Shown here piece after piece: positions 36,250 through 48,246 of a stretch of DNA of 64,000 nucleotides (the stretch's first letter is position 1; every line of letters starts with the position of its first letter). The notes under the pieces were generated by a model. It searched no databases and was not told the origin of the DNA. It worked only from the letters and a program-made list of their open reading frames with translations. A program made the position numbers and the translations under genes. The DNA is taken from positions 532,001-596,000 of the forward strand of contig JAODUO010000040.1 of assembly GCA_025642075.2 (NCBI GenBank), read 5' to 3'. The stretch is from Ridgeia piscesae (Eukaryota > Annelida > Polychaeta > Sabellida > Siboglinidae).

Positions 36250-36665
36250 ACAGCCTCATATCACCAGTCTTAGCATCTCATGCCACCAGTCTTAGCACTG
36301 CCTTATACCACCAGTCTTAGCACTGCCTCATGCCACCAGTCTTAACACTGCCTCATGCCACCAGTCTTAGCAGTGCCTCGTGCCACCAGTCTTAGCACTG
36401 CCTCATGCCACTAGTCTTAACACTGTCTCAAGCCACCAGTCTTAGCACTGCCTCATGCCACCAGTCTTAGTATTGCCTCATGCCACCAGTCTTAGCACTG
36501 CCTCATGCCACCAGTGATAGCAAACTCTCATGCCACCAGTCTTAGCATGTTGTGCCACCAGTCTTAGCATAGCCTCATGCCACCAGTCATAAACATAGTC
36601 TTATGTCACCAGTCTTAGTCTGTTGTGCCACCAGTCTTAGCATATCCTCACACCACCAGTCTTCG
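36250..36665. repeat. 25-bp minisatellite, gccaccagtcttagcactgc type
   Basis: About 16 diverged copies with unit core catgccaccagtcttagcac. No exon boundary match. Confidence 0.92.
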
Positions 36666-36736
36666 TATGGCCTCATACTAACACAGTGGTACAGTCACAG
36701 TTATACCTAGCATAGCCTCATAGGAGTCATAGCAGC

Positions 36737-36870
36737 ACGACAACAATCTGGATGCAGCATAGCTTTATACTCATAACAGTCTGGATGCAGCATAGCTTTA
36801 TACTCATAACAGTCTGGATGCAGCATAGCTTTATACTCATAACAGTCTGGATGCAGCATAGCTTTATACT
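36737..36870. repeat. 33-bp repeat, four copies
   Basis: Unit core tctggatgcagcatagcttt followed by atactcataacag; four nearly perfect copies. Confidence 0.95.
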
Positions 36871-39800
36871 CATAACAGTCAAAACAGTAAAGGAAGTTTT
36901 ACTGAACACAAAATATTGATAAAAAAATACAGAATTCTTGGCCTATTTTATCCATAACATTCAGCAGTGCATCTTACTTCAGAATCTTATGGCCCAGACA
37001 AACAGCCAAATAAACCCTGCTCAATGTACGGCTGGCTGGCACAGTGGCACTCATGCATTAGAAGGTTTTGAATGCCACCATGTCCAGCTTACTAATACAG
37101 TGCTCTCATACGAAAGTGTCATCGTTAAATTATATTTAAAGTGAAAAATGCAAACTGCCATTGTTGTACCACGGAGGGTATTTCCACAAGATACCAGCAA
37201 AAATGTCAAAGTTTTCAAATATATAAAATCAGTCACTGTTAAGGAGCGAATTCGATTTTCAAAGAGCAAAATCAGGCTTAAGAGCACATAAGAATGACCA
37301 TGGCTCTGTGGGAACACACTACCTCTTACCTGTGTCTGGCCAGGGCAACATGTGGGACTTCAGGAGCTCACAGTCAGCCACAGGAGGGGAGACAAGGCAC
37401 TATCCAAGTGTGGGGGAGGGAGGAACTGCCCTTCCACCCCCACTCCCAAGTTCCCATCAATCACTTGTGTCAGACTGCCTTCATGCTAAATATACAACCT
37501 GTCACACACTTGGCTCATGAAGTGTCTCGAAACCTCATCACCTGAGGAGAGCTGTTGCAACATCAGCATCATGTGTGCTATGTAGCTATTGAAATAGCTA
37601 TAACTCACTGACTATCCGTGCCATTGCACGAGCCATAAAGATACTTGAAATGTTTAGTTCAAGCTGCATTAAGATCAAAGCTCATAATGCCCATGGATAG
37701 CTAAAATGTTACTATATAATGCAACACTGGTGCCTGTTGATTGGCAACCTTTAATGGGCCTGCCTGCACGTCTACACAATTTCAGTCACACACACACACA
37801 TGAAACTGACATAGACTAGCTCTGACGTAGACTGACATACACGCAGACGCAGACTGACATACACGCAGACACAGGCTGACATACACGCTGACACTCTGTT
37901 TTACAGTATAGATTTACTGTCAACTTGTGAAGTCAACAGCTGAAATTACTTCAATTCTAAAGTATTTATTACAGACTGTTAATCCTGGTCCGAAGTACAA
38001 TTCATTAGGTGTTTTTTTGTGGTATTCATGTATTTATTAAGAATCTGTGATATGAATGGAATTTAACATATAACTACCCCGGTATGTACTAAAATAAATA
38101 TGTATGTGTGAATATTTTGTATACTTTTCGCTTGATTGATTAAAAATGTTGGGGCTATTCAGAAATTGATATTTGTACACACCCATAAATGATGCAGTCG
38201 CCCCAGAGTTGACAATGTCAAAATGAACTATTTTACTTTATTATCAATTCTTGGCTCTAAACAAAACCGTATACAACAGCTCCATTCCTTGTGTTCCGTC
38301 AACCGAGTGACCACTGACAACAGATATCAATTCATCTCGCTATCTAATCAATATGGCATCGGAAATCAACACATACATTTAGGTTTTTATGCAGATTTGT
38401 TATTGACAGAGACCATCTAAAACTGTAGCAGTAGATATGGACACACTGAAACAACATGTCGCCCAGTGGAGATGCAGTCAATGATAATACATGTGTCTGA
38501 TGGAGGCAGATAGTACGTACTACATGTGTCTGATGGAGGGAGATATCACTGCTCGTATCACTCCACATCACAGCGGAATTATAAAGGCCGTCACAACGGG
38601 CTGAGTCATCTTCACTGGCGTAATTTACGGGGAGACTTCCCGTACTTTTGGGGAGGATTTGTCTTTGACTGGACTGTTGTGATAAAAGATGTGGACAAGT
38701 GGTTTGCACTACTGCATTAGTGAAGCAACTATGTATAACCTTCACCCCCTTTGGTCCAGCATTGTTGAGATCCTAAATACCCCATAGCTCTATTACCCTG
38801 CATTCTACATGGTCGACAACAGCACGGTTGAATCGTAACATCAAACTAAAACCCAAAAACCTTTTTTTTCAGTATATTTACCCCTCAAGAAAGTTTTTTT
38901 TCTGTATAAATGTGAACAAAATTTCCCAATTACATAACATCCAATGCAGTACAACCTAAACTACACAAAACAACACATTTCCCATTAATGGCAATGTTAA
39001 CTCAATAACCGTGAAATAAACATGAGCAATTAACTCCTACATGTGGCATGTTGAGCCGCGGTTAGGTGCAGAGACCAGGTGTTTCTCTCTGACTCGTCTA
39101 CGTCATACCTGACTCTGACTGTTCCCGCAAGAGGCAGGTGACGTCCGTTTCCTACATCAACTTCCCCAGTAATAGTCGGAAACGTGGATCCACCCAACCA
39201 ACGTCGGGGTAGTCCAATTTTTATTATTGATATCACTTTAATAACCACTGTTGAGACATCCATTTTTATATATTTTCGTGACGGCATATGAAGAAAGAAT
39301 ACCGGGTAATCTGTTTCCAGAAAATCCCAAATAACACACAAATAACGTTAAATTACGTTACATATTATTTACTGTATTTTTTCTTACCATAAATTCCCCC
39401 AAAAACCACTGTAAAAGATTTATTGTTGGTGGTATTTTAATATAATTTTATGGTAAACCTACACATGTGTGAAAAGCCAGAAACTGAAATTAATGTCAAC
39501 TGATTGACAGGTATATATAAATAGTTGCTGCAGGCATAGATGTTCATAAAATAACTTACACAAGCCTAACAGGCATAACACCACACCTGACCAACTGGTC
39601 CTATTTTATGTACATGTAATCACTAGATGGCAGCACTCTACACACTTGTCCCTAAAACCTGCAGTTCACAACTATTATAAAGATGTCATTATGAAGAAAA
39701 TCCCACATGGCAGAGCAAAACTATTATCACCACTCAACTACCGATATTACAAATGTGTTTGTGCCACTTAAAACCAGGACTCGGCTTTCACAAATGAAAC

Positions 39801-40546
39801 AGCCGCCAAATGGTTATGTGCATATTGACTGTGTGGTGTGTTGCTATCACATAATGCCCACACAATAGTACAATTCCTCTAACATCCGAAAAAAGCGCAA
39901 TCACATCAGTGTGCTCGATGTTCCTAGTGGAAACGGGAAAATATCAATACGGCGTTGGTGCACGTCCGACTAATGAACCATACACGCGTGCAATCGAATC
40001 TATTAGGTTATTCCTGCTCGTTTCTGCCGCACAATAAAATTAACTGTATAGATTTCCCAGCTTCTTCATCAGCAGATAGCTGGGCATTCAAATAATCTGT
40101 GTCTGCCGTGACGTGACACGCCAACACACAGGATGATGTAACTCACCTCGTGAAAGCAATTAAACTGATCCACTGTACAGGTGTATCAGATGACTCTGCC
40201 AATCCCTAGGTTTAAAAAACAAACAATACTACCGTAGACAGAAGGTGGATGATGAAGGCCACGGGAAGCGACCAACATATTGAGACCACGCAGACCACTC
40301 ACCACCAGTGACTTGAGAGGAACTTTATGTGGTAAAAGTAACAAGCAATAAACTCACTCTTCTCCCCATTTGACAGACAAAATACATATCAGTTAACTCG
40401 TGACTGAAAGACCATAGATATTTCAGCTGATGGTGATGTCAGAAAGACTAACACAAAACATTCCCGGAGACAGTCTTGACAAATGATTTCATGATACAGT
40501 TGATATTCATACTAAAAAGACAACATATTTCAGTTGATAATGGAAA
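36871..40546 (-). other. Intron sequence, no gene called
   Basis: AT-rich DNA with a small CAGAC-type repeat near 37820-37890. Open frames near 37300-37520 and 39030-39340 look partly protein-like, but they lack an ATG and donor in a usable phase. No TE is recognised. Confidence 0.5.
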
Positions 40547-41075
40547 GACCAATAATGTCAGTCGATGTTCATAACAGAAAGACTAATCATTTCAGTCGAT
40601 GTTCATAACAGAAAGACTAATCATTTCAGTTGATGTTCATAACAGAAAGACTAATCATTTCAGTTGGTGTTCATAACAGAAAGACTAAATGTTTCAGGTG
40701 ACGTTTATGACAGAAATACTATACAGGAGACATTTGAGTTGATGGTCATAACAGAAAGGCTAAATGTTTCAGGTGACGTTTATGACAGAAATACTATACA
40801 GGAGACATTTGAGTTGATGGTCATAACAGAAAGACTAGATGTTTCAGGTGACGTTTATGACAGAAATACTATACAGGAGACATTTGAGTTGATGGTCATA
40901 ACAGAAAGACTAAATGTTTCAGGTGACGTTTATGACAGAAATACTATACAGGAGACATTTGAGTTGATGGTCATAACAGAAAGACTAAATGTTTCAGGTG
41001 ACGTTTATGACAGAAATACTATACAGGAGACATTTGAGTTGATGGTCATAACAGAAAGACTAGATGTTTCATAAC
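40547..41075. repeat. Nested 34-bp and 75-bp tandem repeats
   Basis: Positions 40547-40690 hold about four copies of a 34-bp unit (ttcataacagaaagactaat core). Positions 40665-41070 hold five copies of a 75-bp unit that contains the same core plus caggtgacgtttatgacag and tactatacaggagacatttg. Because 75 is a multiple of three, the plus strand stays open with 25-residue repeats (VITERLNVSGDVYDR...). I regard that as incidental. Confidence 0.95.
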
Positions 41076-42660
41076 AGAAAGACCAACAGTAACGACACAC
41101 CTGTTCTGTGATGATGACAACAGATAGACAGGTGTTATTTCAGTTGAGTTGTGACAATCCTACCAGGACTGGCAGCAATACCACAGCTTCATTCCAGCTC
41201 ATTTCTAAAGTGCTTGTAGAAGACTGGTCATATGAGAGAGTGTCCACCACAGCTGTAGCAGGTATGGTGGGGTCATGACCTAATTGGGGTGGGGGAGGGT
41301 GACTGGGAGGTCAACAGGGTATTAGTCCTAGAGCCTGCTCCTGGTCCCCCCCCTCCCCTCCCTCTCTCTCTCATCCCATCCAATCACTCACACTCACGAT
41401 CAATATCTCCCAACTGATACGGAGCTGCACAATATTACGTGTCACATTTCTGTTATTGACTGAGCACATCTGACACCGACAATCATATGAAAATTAGAAT
41501 TATTAAAAAACCTCTGAACACCCATAGAATATTTATGTAAAAGAACACGTTTTATTGTTGAGATATGTTGAGACTTTTCTTGAGAGGCAGCTGTAAAGGA
41601 GACTGCTAAAGTTATTGTTGAAAATCTACCTACAACATTTTCTGAAGCACAATAACTGTAAAAATGTATGTACTGAACCAACAGAGCGAATCGTGAAACT
41701 GTAATGACATAAATTAAACTGTTTCATATTTGATACACATGAATGCACGCACACATGCACGCATGCACGCACGCAAACGCACGCACACACGCACACACAA
41801 ACACACACATTCATGCATGACCCACTACAGCCTTTTGTAGCAAGAATGCCACAAAGACACAGTTCCTCCCCGGCAGTCACAGAGTAAACTCTAAGCCAAA
41901 TGCACTTTTGCGGCTATAAACAGCCGAGAAGCAGACACTTATCTGCTGCCGTAACATCATATCTCCTGTAAACAGGCACACCCTCGGTGCTAACATTTCT
42001 ACACAACACTGCAGTACACAATGTGCCCTGCCTTCCAAACAGAAAGAAGTCTCCCAAAACACTTACCACAGGACACAACTAAACACCTCTGATGGATGAC
42101 ATTCATAAATTGTGCGTGTGTTCTGTCTATGAGTATATGTCCCACATACCTACAGCCACTGAAGACGGCTGTGGCATTATATTGTAATACAATCAGTCTG
42201 TGAGGCAAGAACTATGCTGCCGACATGTGGCGCCATCTACTGAATGAAAGGCACACTGCACCACCTGGTGAATGAAGTCGACACTACGCCATCTAATGAA
42301 CACACTTCTGAGAAGTGTCACAGTGGTTTGTTTTGTGTGGGGAAAAGGGGCTTGGGTAATGACAACAATATCCTGACCCTAACAGAATATATTTACTACA
42401 TTTCATGAGACCATAATCTCATCACTGACGCGCTGTTACTTGAAAAAGACATATTGTAACAGTATAAAAACTGCACAAAAAGCTTCACAGAAATGTAACT
42501 GCCCAACACGAGATGTTTCTAATATAGTCACGTTGCCTCAGTGACACAGTTTGCCAAATGAAGGGCATCTTTTGGTGGTCGAGAGAAATGCACCACCTGG
42601 TGAATGAAAGAAGAACTCCACCACCACCTGGTGAACATAAAGGGAAAGTGAAGTTCTTAC
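41076..42660 (-). other. Intron sequence, no gene called
   Basis: Unique DNA with a CA/GCA-rich run (41743-41810) and scattered caccacctggtgaatgaa motifs (near 42258, 42585 and 42615). No exon recognised. Confidence 0.6.
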
Positions 42661-42728
42661 CTGTGTCCCGGGAATCACTTGGTTCGAGTAACTCTGCTGC
42701 GGCGAGATTCCGCTATCACGGTCAGAGT
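42661..42728 (-). CDS. caskin: caskin exon: linker between SH3 and SAM
   Basis: A 68-bp exon between acceptor GGTTTCAG and donor ACAG|GTAAGA. Its first two bases complete Asp with the G from the 43,381 exon, giving YSRRDSDRDSGISPQQSY, then SNQVIPGTQ. It ends in phase 0, as the 23,442 exon requires. The peptide is a hydrophilic linker with no known domain. The call rests on good splice sites and exact phase on both sides. Confidence 0.85.
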
Positions 42729-43380
42729 CTGAAACCATGGCAACACAAGTTTAATAACATTATATGTAGCATGCAGGCAGTGGTAACTTTCAAACAAACT
42801 GTCCAAATCATCACTGTAGTAAATCAGTGCAATAATTATAATAAACAATCGTATAGTTTCATGTTAGTTTCATGTTCCAATCACTGCTACTACAGAATTA
42901 CCCGAGGCAAGGAGAGCCAAATTTTATAGCTGCAAAAGGCAATCTATCGCTGCAGTATTAAATTCTGGCTGGCATTCTTGAGTCATTAATTAAACACTAC
43001 CTGGAACTGCTTTATAAAACAGTTTGCGGGAGTGACGCCACGGGGCATTACGTCAATAAATGCAGGAGCTCGCCGCTCTAAACAATCAGCAAGCACATTG
43101 AAAATGCGACATCAATTAATTATGAAACGTCAACGAAAGCAGTAGTTAGACGCACAATAAGCAGAGAGCAATGGTGCAACTACGTCTACTAATGCACATG
43201 CATCTGACACCACGACAAATAACACCTGCATGCATGTACGTGCGTATATAACAGCCTGCATTTGAACACACCCAGCAACCAGGGATGGGTCACAGTTTTA
43301 AGTTCCTCGGTATTCAGCAAAAATTTGTTTCGCTTTTTTCCTTTCCACCACCACCACCACAGTCACGCTGACAAACTCAC
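42729..43380 (-). other. Intron, 652 bp
   Basis: AT-rich intron; nothing further seen. Confidence 0.85.
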
Positions 43381-43602
43381 CCCTGCGTGAATACTCCTTC
43401 CTCACTACCAAGGGAGAGGGTGGGGGAGGGAAAGTGTCATCGAGGCCAACGCTCGAATACGGCCCTACATCGAGGTGTGTCATCGGTGGGACGCAGGGTG
43501 GCGCCACCTGGCGGCTGATGAGGTCAGGCACAGGGTTCGTTAGGACGGGGTCCTGTGAGTTGTGCACATTGCCTGGCGATGAGGAGACATGAATGCCAGG
43601 TA
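43381..43602 (-). CDS. caskin: caskin exon: linker after SH3
   Basis: A 222-bp exon between acceptor CATTTTACAG and donor AGGG|GTGAGT. It completes Val (G|TA) after the SH3 exon and encodes PGIHVSSSPGNVHNSQDPVL, a proline-containing linker (LDDTFPPPPSPLVVRKEYS) and RR, leaving one G. The PPPPSP run may bind SH3 or EVH1 partners (inference). Phases match both neighbours. Confidence 0.85.
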
Positions 43603-43639
43603 CTGTAAAATGCAAGCGTTTCTCTATGTCACTGTCGAC

Positions 43640-43945
43640 GTCAGTGTCAATGTAACAAATGTCAGCGTCATGATGAGTGTCACCAAAGACCGTCATAATG
43701 AGTGTCATAAATAACACTCAAAATTAGTGTCAGTGTCATAAAGAGTCATGATGTGTGTCACCAACAACAGTGTCATAATCAGTGTCACCAACTGTGTCAT
43801 GTTGAGTGTCACTAACAACAGTCCCATGAGTGTCACCAAAAGCTATGTCACAATGAGTGACACGAATGACAGTATCGCAATTAATGTAATCAATGGGACT
43901 ACCATCAGTGTCACTAACGTCAAATACAGCATCAGTGAACACGGG
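43640..43945. repeat. Degenerate gtgtcaccaacaacagtgtc repeat
   Basis: About ten diverged ~27-bp units around agtgtcac and gtgtcataatgag. It lies just upstream (in gene sense) of the 43,602 acceptor, but its unit does not match that acceptor. Confidence 0.8.
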
Positions 43946-43984
43946 GATATGACTGACGTGGCACAGTCACAATTGGGACACGTC

Positions 43985-44132
43985 CTGCCCTGCCCTGCCC
44001 TGCCCTGCCCTGCCCTGCCCTGCCCTGCCCTGCCCTGCCCTGTCCTGTCCTGTCCTGTCCTGTCCTGTCCTGTCCTGTCCTGTCCTGTCCTGTCCTGTCC
44101 TGTCCTGTCCTGTCCTGTCCTGTCCTGTCCTG
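43985..44132. repeat. (CCTGC)n then (CCTGT)n pentanucleotide repeat
   Basis: About 11 copies of ccctg followed by about 18 copies of tcctg, a sharp switch of unit at 44040. Confidence 0.97.
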
Positions 44133-45635
44133 CTGTAAAAGATCACACCTTGCCACATCATCAGATTGTCGGCGGAAAATTTCCGTCACGACACCTGACT
44201 AAAAACACACGTCAACGTGACATAAGACCTGTTACCTGAGGACACGATCCACGGCCGTCTCTGTGCCGCCGCCCTTGGTCTTGTTTGACATTTTGAATGT
44301 GTGCCACCACTTGTTGACGCTATCAAGTGTTGTTTATTTATATCCACACACAAGTGTCCATCAAGACCCATTCAGCACGGTCCTTTCTCAGCCCACAAAG
44401 CTCAGATTGCAGGCAGGACAATCGGCCGTGCACCAGTGTGCAAACACAGTTATTACTGGACAAGCAGTGTATTAAGCAGTGACACTCTAAGCGGACTGTC
44501 GGCCTCTCGCTTCATTAACAAATACTACAGAAGATCGAGTAAACGTTGTGGGGGGCCCGGGTATAGACTCCAATATATGTCAGCGATCAAAGAGCGTAGA
44601 CTAAGTCCTGACAGATTACATTGTCTCTACCTTGTCGCAGCAGAACACGGGGGGACTTGGGTCTCACCAATTCTATGGAATTCAGACCCCACTGATGCTA
44701 AGTCAGTGGGAATATAATGTAATGGTGCCGCCACATGAAGGCTTATAATATTAGCCATGTTTACTGTACTCAGCTCCCAAGTGTTTGCGTCCCTCTGTTG
44801 ACAATTTGAACACTGGATGTACAATGCTGTAGGTGCTAGTGCTGTTGTTTTGATGTGCCTATCAGTGTGGGTTTGGGGCAGAGAGGGGAAAAAAGGCGCT
44901 AGTGGATTGTTGGATCTTGGGAGAACTGGTGTAGACTAATTTAAAAGGCATAAAAGTGGGAATTAATGAACTATCACAAATAAGCAAATCTACAAATTTG
45001 CTAATTACATTTGTCTTCATGGCTTGGCTTCAAATAAAAGATATTAAAGACATTATATTGCTATTTAGATAGCAAATGGTGAAGTTTGAGGAAAACTGCC
45101 CACAAAGATGTAAAAACACTGTTTCTTCACATCACCTTACATAGGGTGTGTGGACTTATAGGCTCTGCAAGAAAAACTCACATATTAATGTTTCTGGGAA
45201 TGGTGTGACATGTAGGTGATGTTCACCAGTCTGCCAGTTACGGGAATGTCTGCAAGCTAACAACTTTAACAAATAGTATACAGCCATCACATTTCATACA
45301 TCTCAGTACTACAAAGTCAACCTGATTCGACAACACGTTGACACAAACACTTAAACACCTGTCACCTTCAACACAGGCACTGACTGCACGACTACAGGCG
45401 ATCACTAAAGCATGCATGCATACTTAGCAACACACACTTGGTATCTATGACAACACGGTATCCATAGCAACACATGCATAACAACGATGACACACCAATC
45501 AGCACTGCCAACAGCAAGGGTGTTAGCACTCCGGGAAAATGCCAAAAGGATGCTACATTCACTGACGCAGTGGGAGAGGCAAGGTGTATGCCAGGGAGAA
45601 GTGGGTTGCGATGGGGGGAGGGAAAGGGGACTTAC
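44133..45635 (-). other. Intron sequence with one uncertain 5' exon-like element
   Basis: On the minus strand an ATG at 44291 opens MSNKTKGGGTETAVDRVL and ends at CTCAG|GTAACA, with TATAAATA 44 bp upstream (44335-44342). Its phase (two bases over) does not fit the next exons, so it is not called as coding. The rest is unique DNA. Confidence 0.45.
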
Positions 45636-45747
45636 CATGCGTATCGACGAGTACGACACAGGACGACGGGAAGTAGCCCGTCTTGGTGATCTGGCCGTCG
45701 GACGTCACATAGCCCTTCCACATCCCACTCGGATGCTGCTCCACCAC
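45636..45747 (-). CDS. caskin: caskin exon: C-terminal half of SH3
   Basis: A 112-bp exon between acceptor TCATCAG and donor CATG|GTAAGT. It encodes VVEQHPSGMWKGYVTSDGQ and then ITKTGYFPSSCVVLVDTH. The pattern VxEQHPxGxWKG...GYFPSxxVxxV is the second half of an SH3 fold, with the ligand-binding Trp and the GYFP motif, and closely resembles caskin SH3. It starts in phase 0 and leaves one base, completed by the 43,602 exon. The short sequence before the acceptor is not very pyrimidine-rich. Confidence 0.95.
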
Positions 45748-48003
45748 CTGATGACAACAGACAGACACGACGTCAACAGATGTCAAAGGACATTTTGCAT
45801 TTAGCACTGGTTCAAACCCTCACTCCACCAACACATGGGGGGGGGGTGAGACTCATAATTTGTTGGATCCAAAATTGCTTTTAGGCTCAGTTTGTGTTAC
45901 TGTGGTTTACTATAGGTGAGACGGCTGTAGTCAATGATTAAATTTGAATGTGGTGATGACCAACCAACCCCTATGTAATGTTTCAGGAGTGTTTTGACTT
46001 ACACAACCAGCCCTAAATGCACACATAGTTAATTCTTGCTATAAGTAGGATAATTTTAACTCATGGCTTATTACACAGGAACCCCAGACTACGTGGGTCA
46101 GTCTGGCTGTGTCCCGATGTCTGTCTGCTAATCCAGTTCTACTGCGGTGTCATTTCAAGATCGACTTTTATAGCTGCAACTACATAATACAGTAAATAAA
46201 CAGCCTTTCTAATGATATTCTCAAACAGGCAGCCGGGATCTGTGTCGGATATATTCAGTGATGTCATGGCGCCACAAAACGACCGCCTATGAGTAGACAA
46301 AAGAAGGAAACATAAGTAATAACAAGTTGCAACCAAGAAACGAATGCTCTATTGTGTTCTGTGCACTGCGCAGGCAAGGGCCATCTTCTTGGGTCAGAAA
46401 TCATGAGTGCGAGATAAAGCCAGCTCAGTTCATACGTGTAACGACTCAACTGTGCTATTTCCTCAACACAATACCAGCGACAGATTGACATCAGCACGAT
46501 GCTTTTAAAACGGCAGAAACTGTACAACTCGATCAGTAAAGTTACAAGATAACACGGGGAGCCATGCTTGCTGGGGTCACGGGGTCACAGGGCAGTGTTG
46601 TGGCGTTTCTGGTCAGCTGGGTAATTTAATAAGCACCGCGTGAAACATGAATGAGTCGGATGCGAGATTGGACATTTTCCGATCCAGATATAGTCGGGCG
46701 ATATTCTTTGGTCTGGTAGGGTTGTTAGACGGGGTGAAGAGGAGATAGCATCATGTGTGGCCACGGCTGGAGATTCAAAATTGCCGGTGTCGAAGGCGGC
46801 CAAGCGTGAAGTGTGTAACTATGTTGTGTTACTATTGAGAACACGACGTATGTTGTAATTACACGCAATCTCAATCGGCGTTCGAATAATCCAACGCCAG
46901 TGCACAGATGTGACGTTTTGTAGAAGACAATTGGCAGACCAGGCAGGGCCAGGGCCATGGTCACCTGCTTGGTGGTCATTCTCTCTACTCACTTCAATTA
47001 CTTCCTCTTGGCTTTTACCTGGTCTCCAGACTGGACACAATGTCGAGACAGAACAGTGACAATAATAACCATTTCAGAATGGTGAGGTTAATCACAAGAA
47101 ACCGTACAGGTCGTAAGACAAAATGAACGGAAATAGGACCAATAGGTCAAGGATTCTTTCTGCAGTGACATCGGAGAAACGCCAATTAAGCTGGTAACCG
47201 GAAAGTCCCATAAATACCTTCATTTATTCAATGGTGCATTCTGGGAAGGATGCCTGTGCTCATATAAAATAATATATTTTTCTCATTTATAATTTTTTTT
47301 ATTCTCAGACTAACCGAAAAGGCAGATTTTAAATTAAAACTCTGTATAACGAACTCTGACAGCTGCTCCCATAGAAGTCCAATATTAATGCCATACAGCA
47401 GCATCAGCCAAACTGGTTTGTGGAGATTATTTATTAAGATTGATGAACACATAACTCCAGCACTAGACTGTGAAAAAGCAACTGGTGATAAAATATTTTT
47501 ACTGAGATGGAGAAACCATGTCGATTTTATTGATGTTTTTCATGACTCTTGATACTCGACTCTAAAAAAACTGACAGTTTTCCTGCCAAGTGCATTTCTG
47601 TGGTTGTTTCCAAGGTTTCGCAAACAATCAGTGACCTATGTGGATGCCACTGTCGTTAACCAAGTTTTACTAAACCAATGTGAAACTAACAAAAAGTAGC
47701 TGTAAATGGCCTCAGTTGGCTTCAGATCCAGTTTCTAGTGAATGTAACATGGATCCACGCCCGCACGCCTCACATGTTCACGTATTCTGTGCCTAATGTG
47801 TGCACATTTGGCTTAGAATACATGTGTTATTGAGCTCTTTCTAACTGGATCCCTTCCTCTCTTAGACTGAACTCTGTGAACACAAAGACGTGCCACCGGG
47901 ACATTTTCACTAGTCAGTGTATCATGAAATAGTGTCCTCAACGACTCAACAGTGGCTTTCACATTCTCAAAATGCTCACTGTAGGTAATTAGTAACTAGT
48001 GCA
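45748..48003 (-). other. Intron inside SH3, unique part
   Basis: Unique AT-rich DNA with a run of Gs near 45839. It includes the uncertain first-exon candidate at 47019-47072. Confidence 0.65.
47019..47072 (-). CDS. Weak candidate alternative first exon inside the SH3 intron
   Basis: An ATG at 47072 opens MVIIVTVLSRHCVQSGDQ, ending at CCAG|GTAAAA in phase 0, which fits the SH3-C exon. -3 is G, +4 is G, and an in-frame TAA lies upstream. The isoform would contain only half an SH3 domain, which argues against it. It could be chance. Confidence 0.22.
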
Positions 48004-48031
48004 TTGTGAGGTAACTCCCTTGCTGTATTAG

Positions 48032-48246
48032 GTAGTGTCTTCTTGCTAACCACTCAAATACAAGTGCCCATTTTGTGTTGCTCTTATGTGGAATAAGGTT
48101 TAGGGTTATCTTTAGGATTAGTGTTAGGGTTTGGGTATGGGTTTGGGTTAGGGTTAGGTTGAAGGAACTTTTGACAAGATTGACACTAGGTGTTTTACAT
48201 GTATTTTAATGGGCACTTGTGTGAGTGGTTAGCAAGAAGCCACTAC
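48032..48246. mobile_element. Short inverted-repeat transposon (MITE), ~215 bp
   Basis: The left end GTAGTGTCTTCTTGCTAACC... and the right end (reverse complement GTAGTGGCTTCTTGCTAACC...) match over about 38 bp, ending in AAGTGCCCATT. The element is flanked by direct repeats tgctgtatta at 48021-48030 and 48247-48256, a 10-bp target duplication (8-10 bp, hAT-like size). The interior has telomere-like gggttagggttagg (48103-48160). There is no coding capacity. It sits inside a diverged copy of the 41-bp array unit. Confidence 0.8.

Noticed and set aside
37300..37600. ATG-to-donor frames ending at ACAG|GTAAGA (37328) and CTCAG|GTGATG (37541)
   Set aside because: Both end with one extra base and so do not fit the phase-0 acceptor at 23442.
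39100..39260. Protein-like minus-strand stretch with GTCAG|GTATGA donor
   Set aside because: No ATG in the phase-0 frame and no polypyrimidine acceptor.
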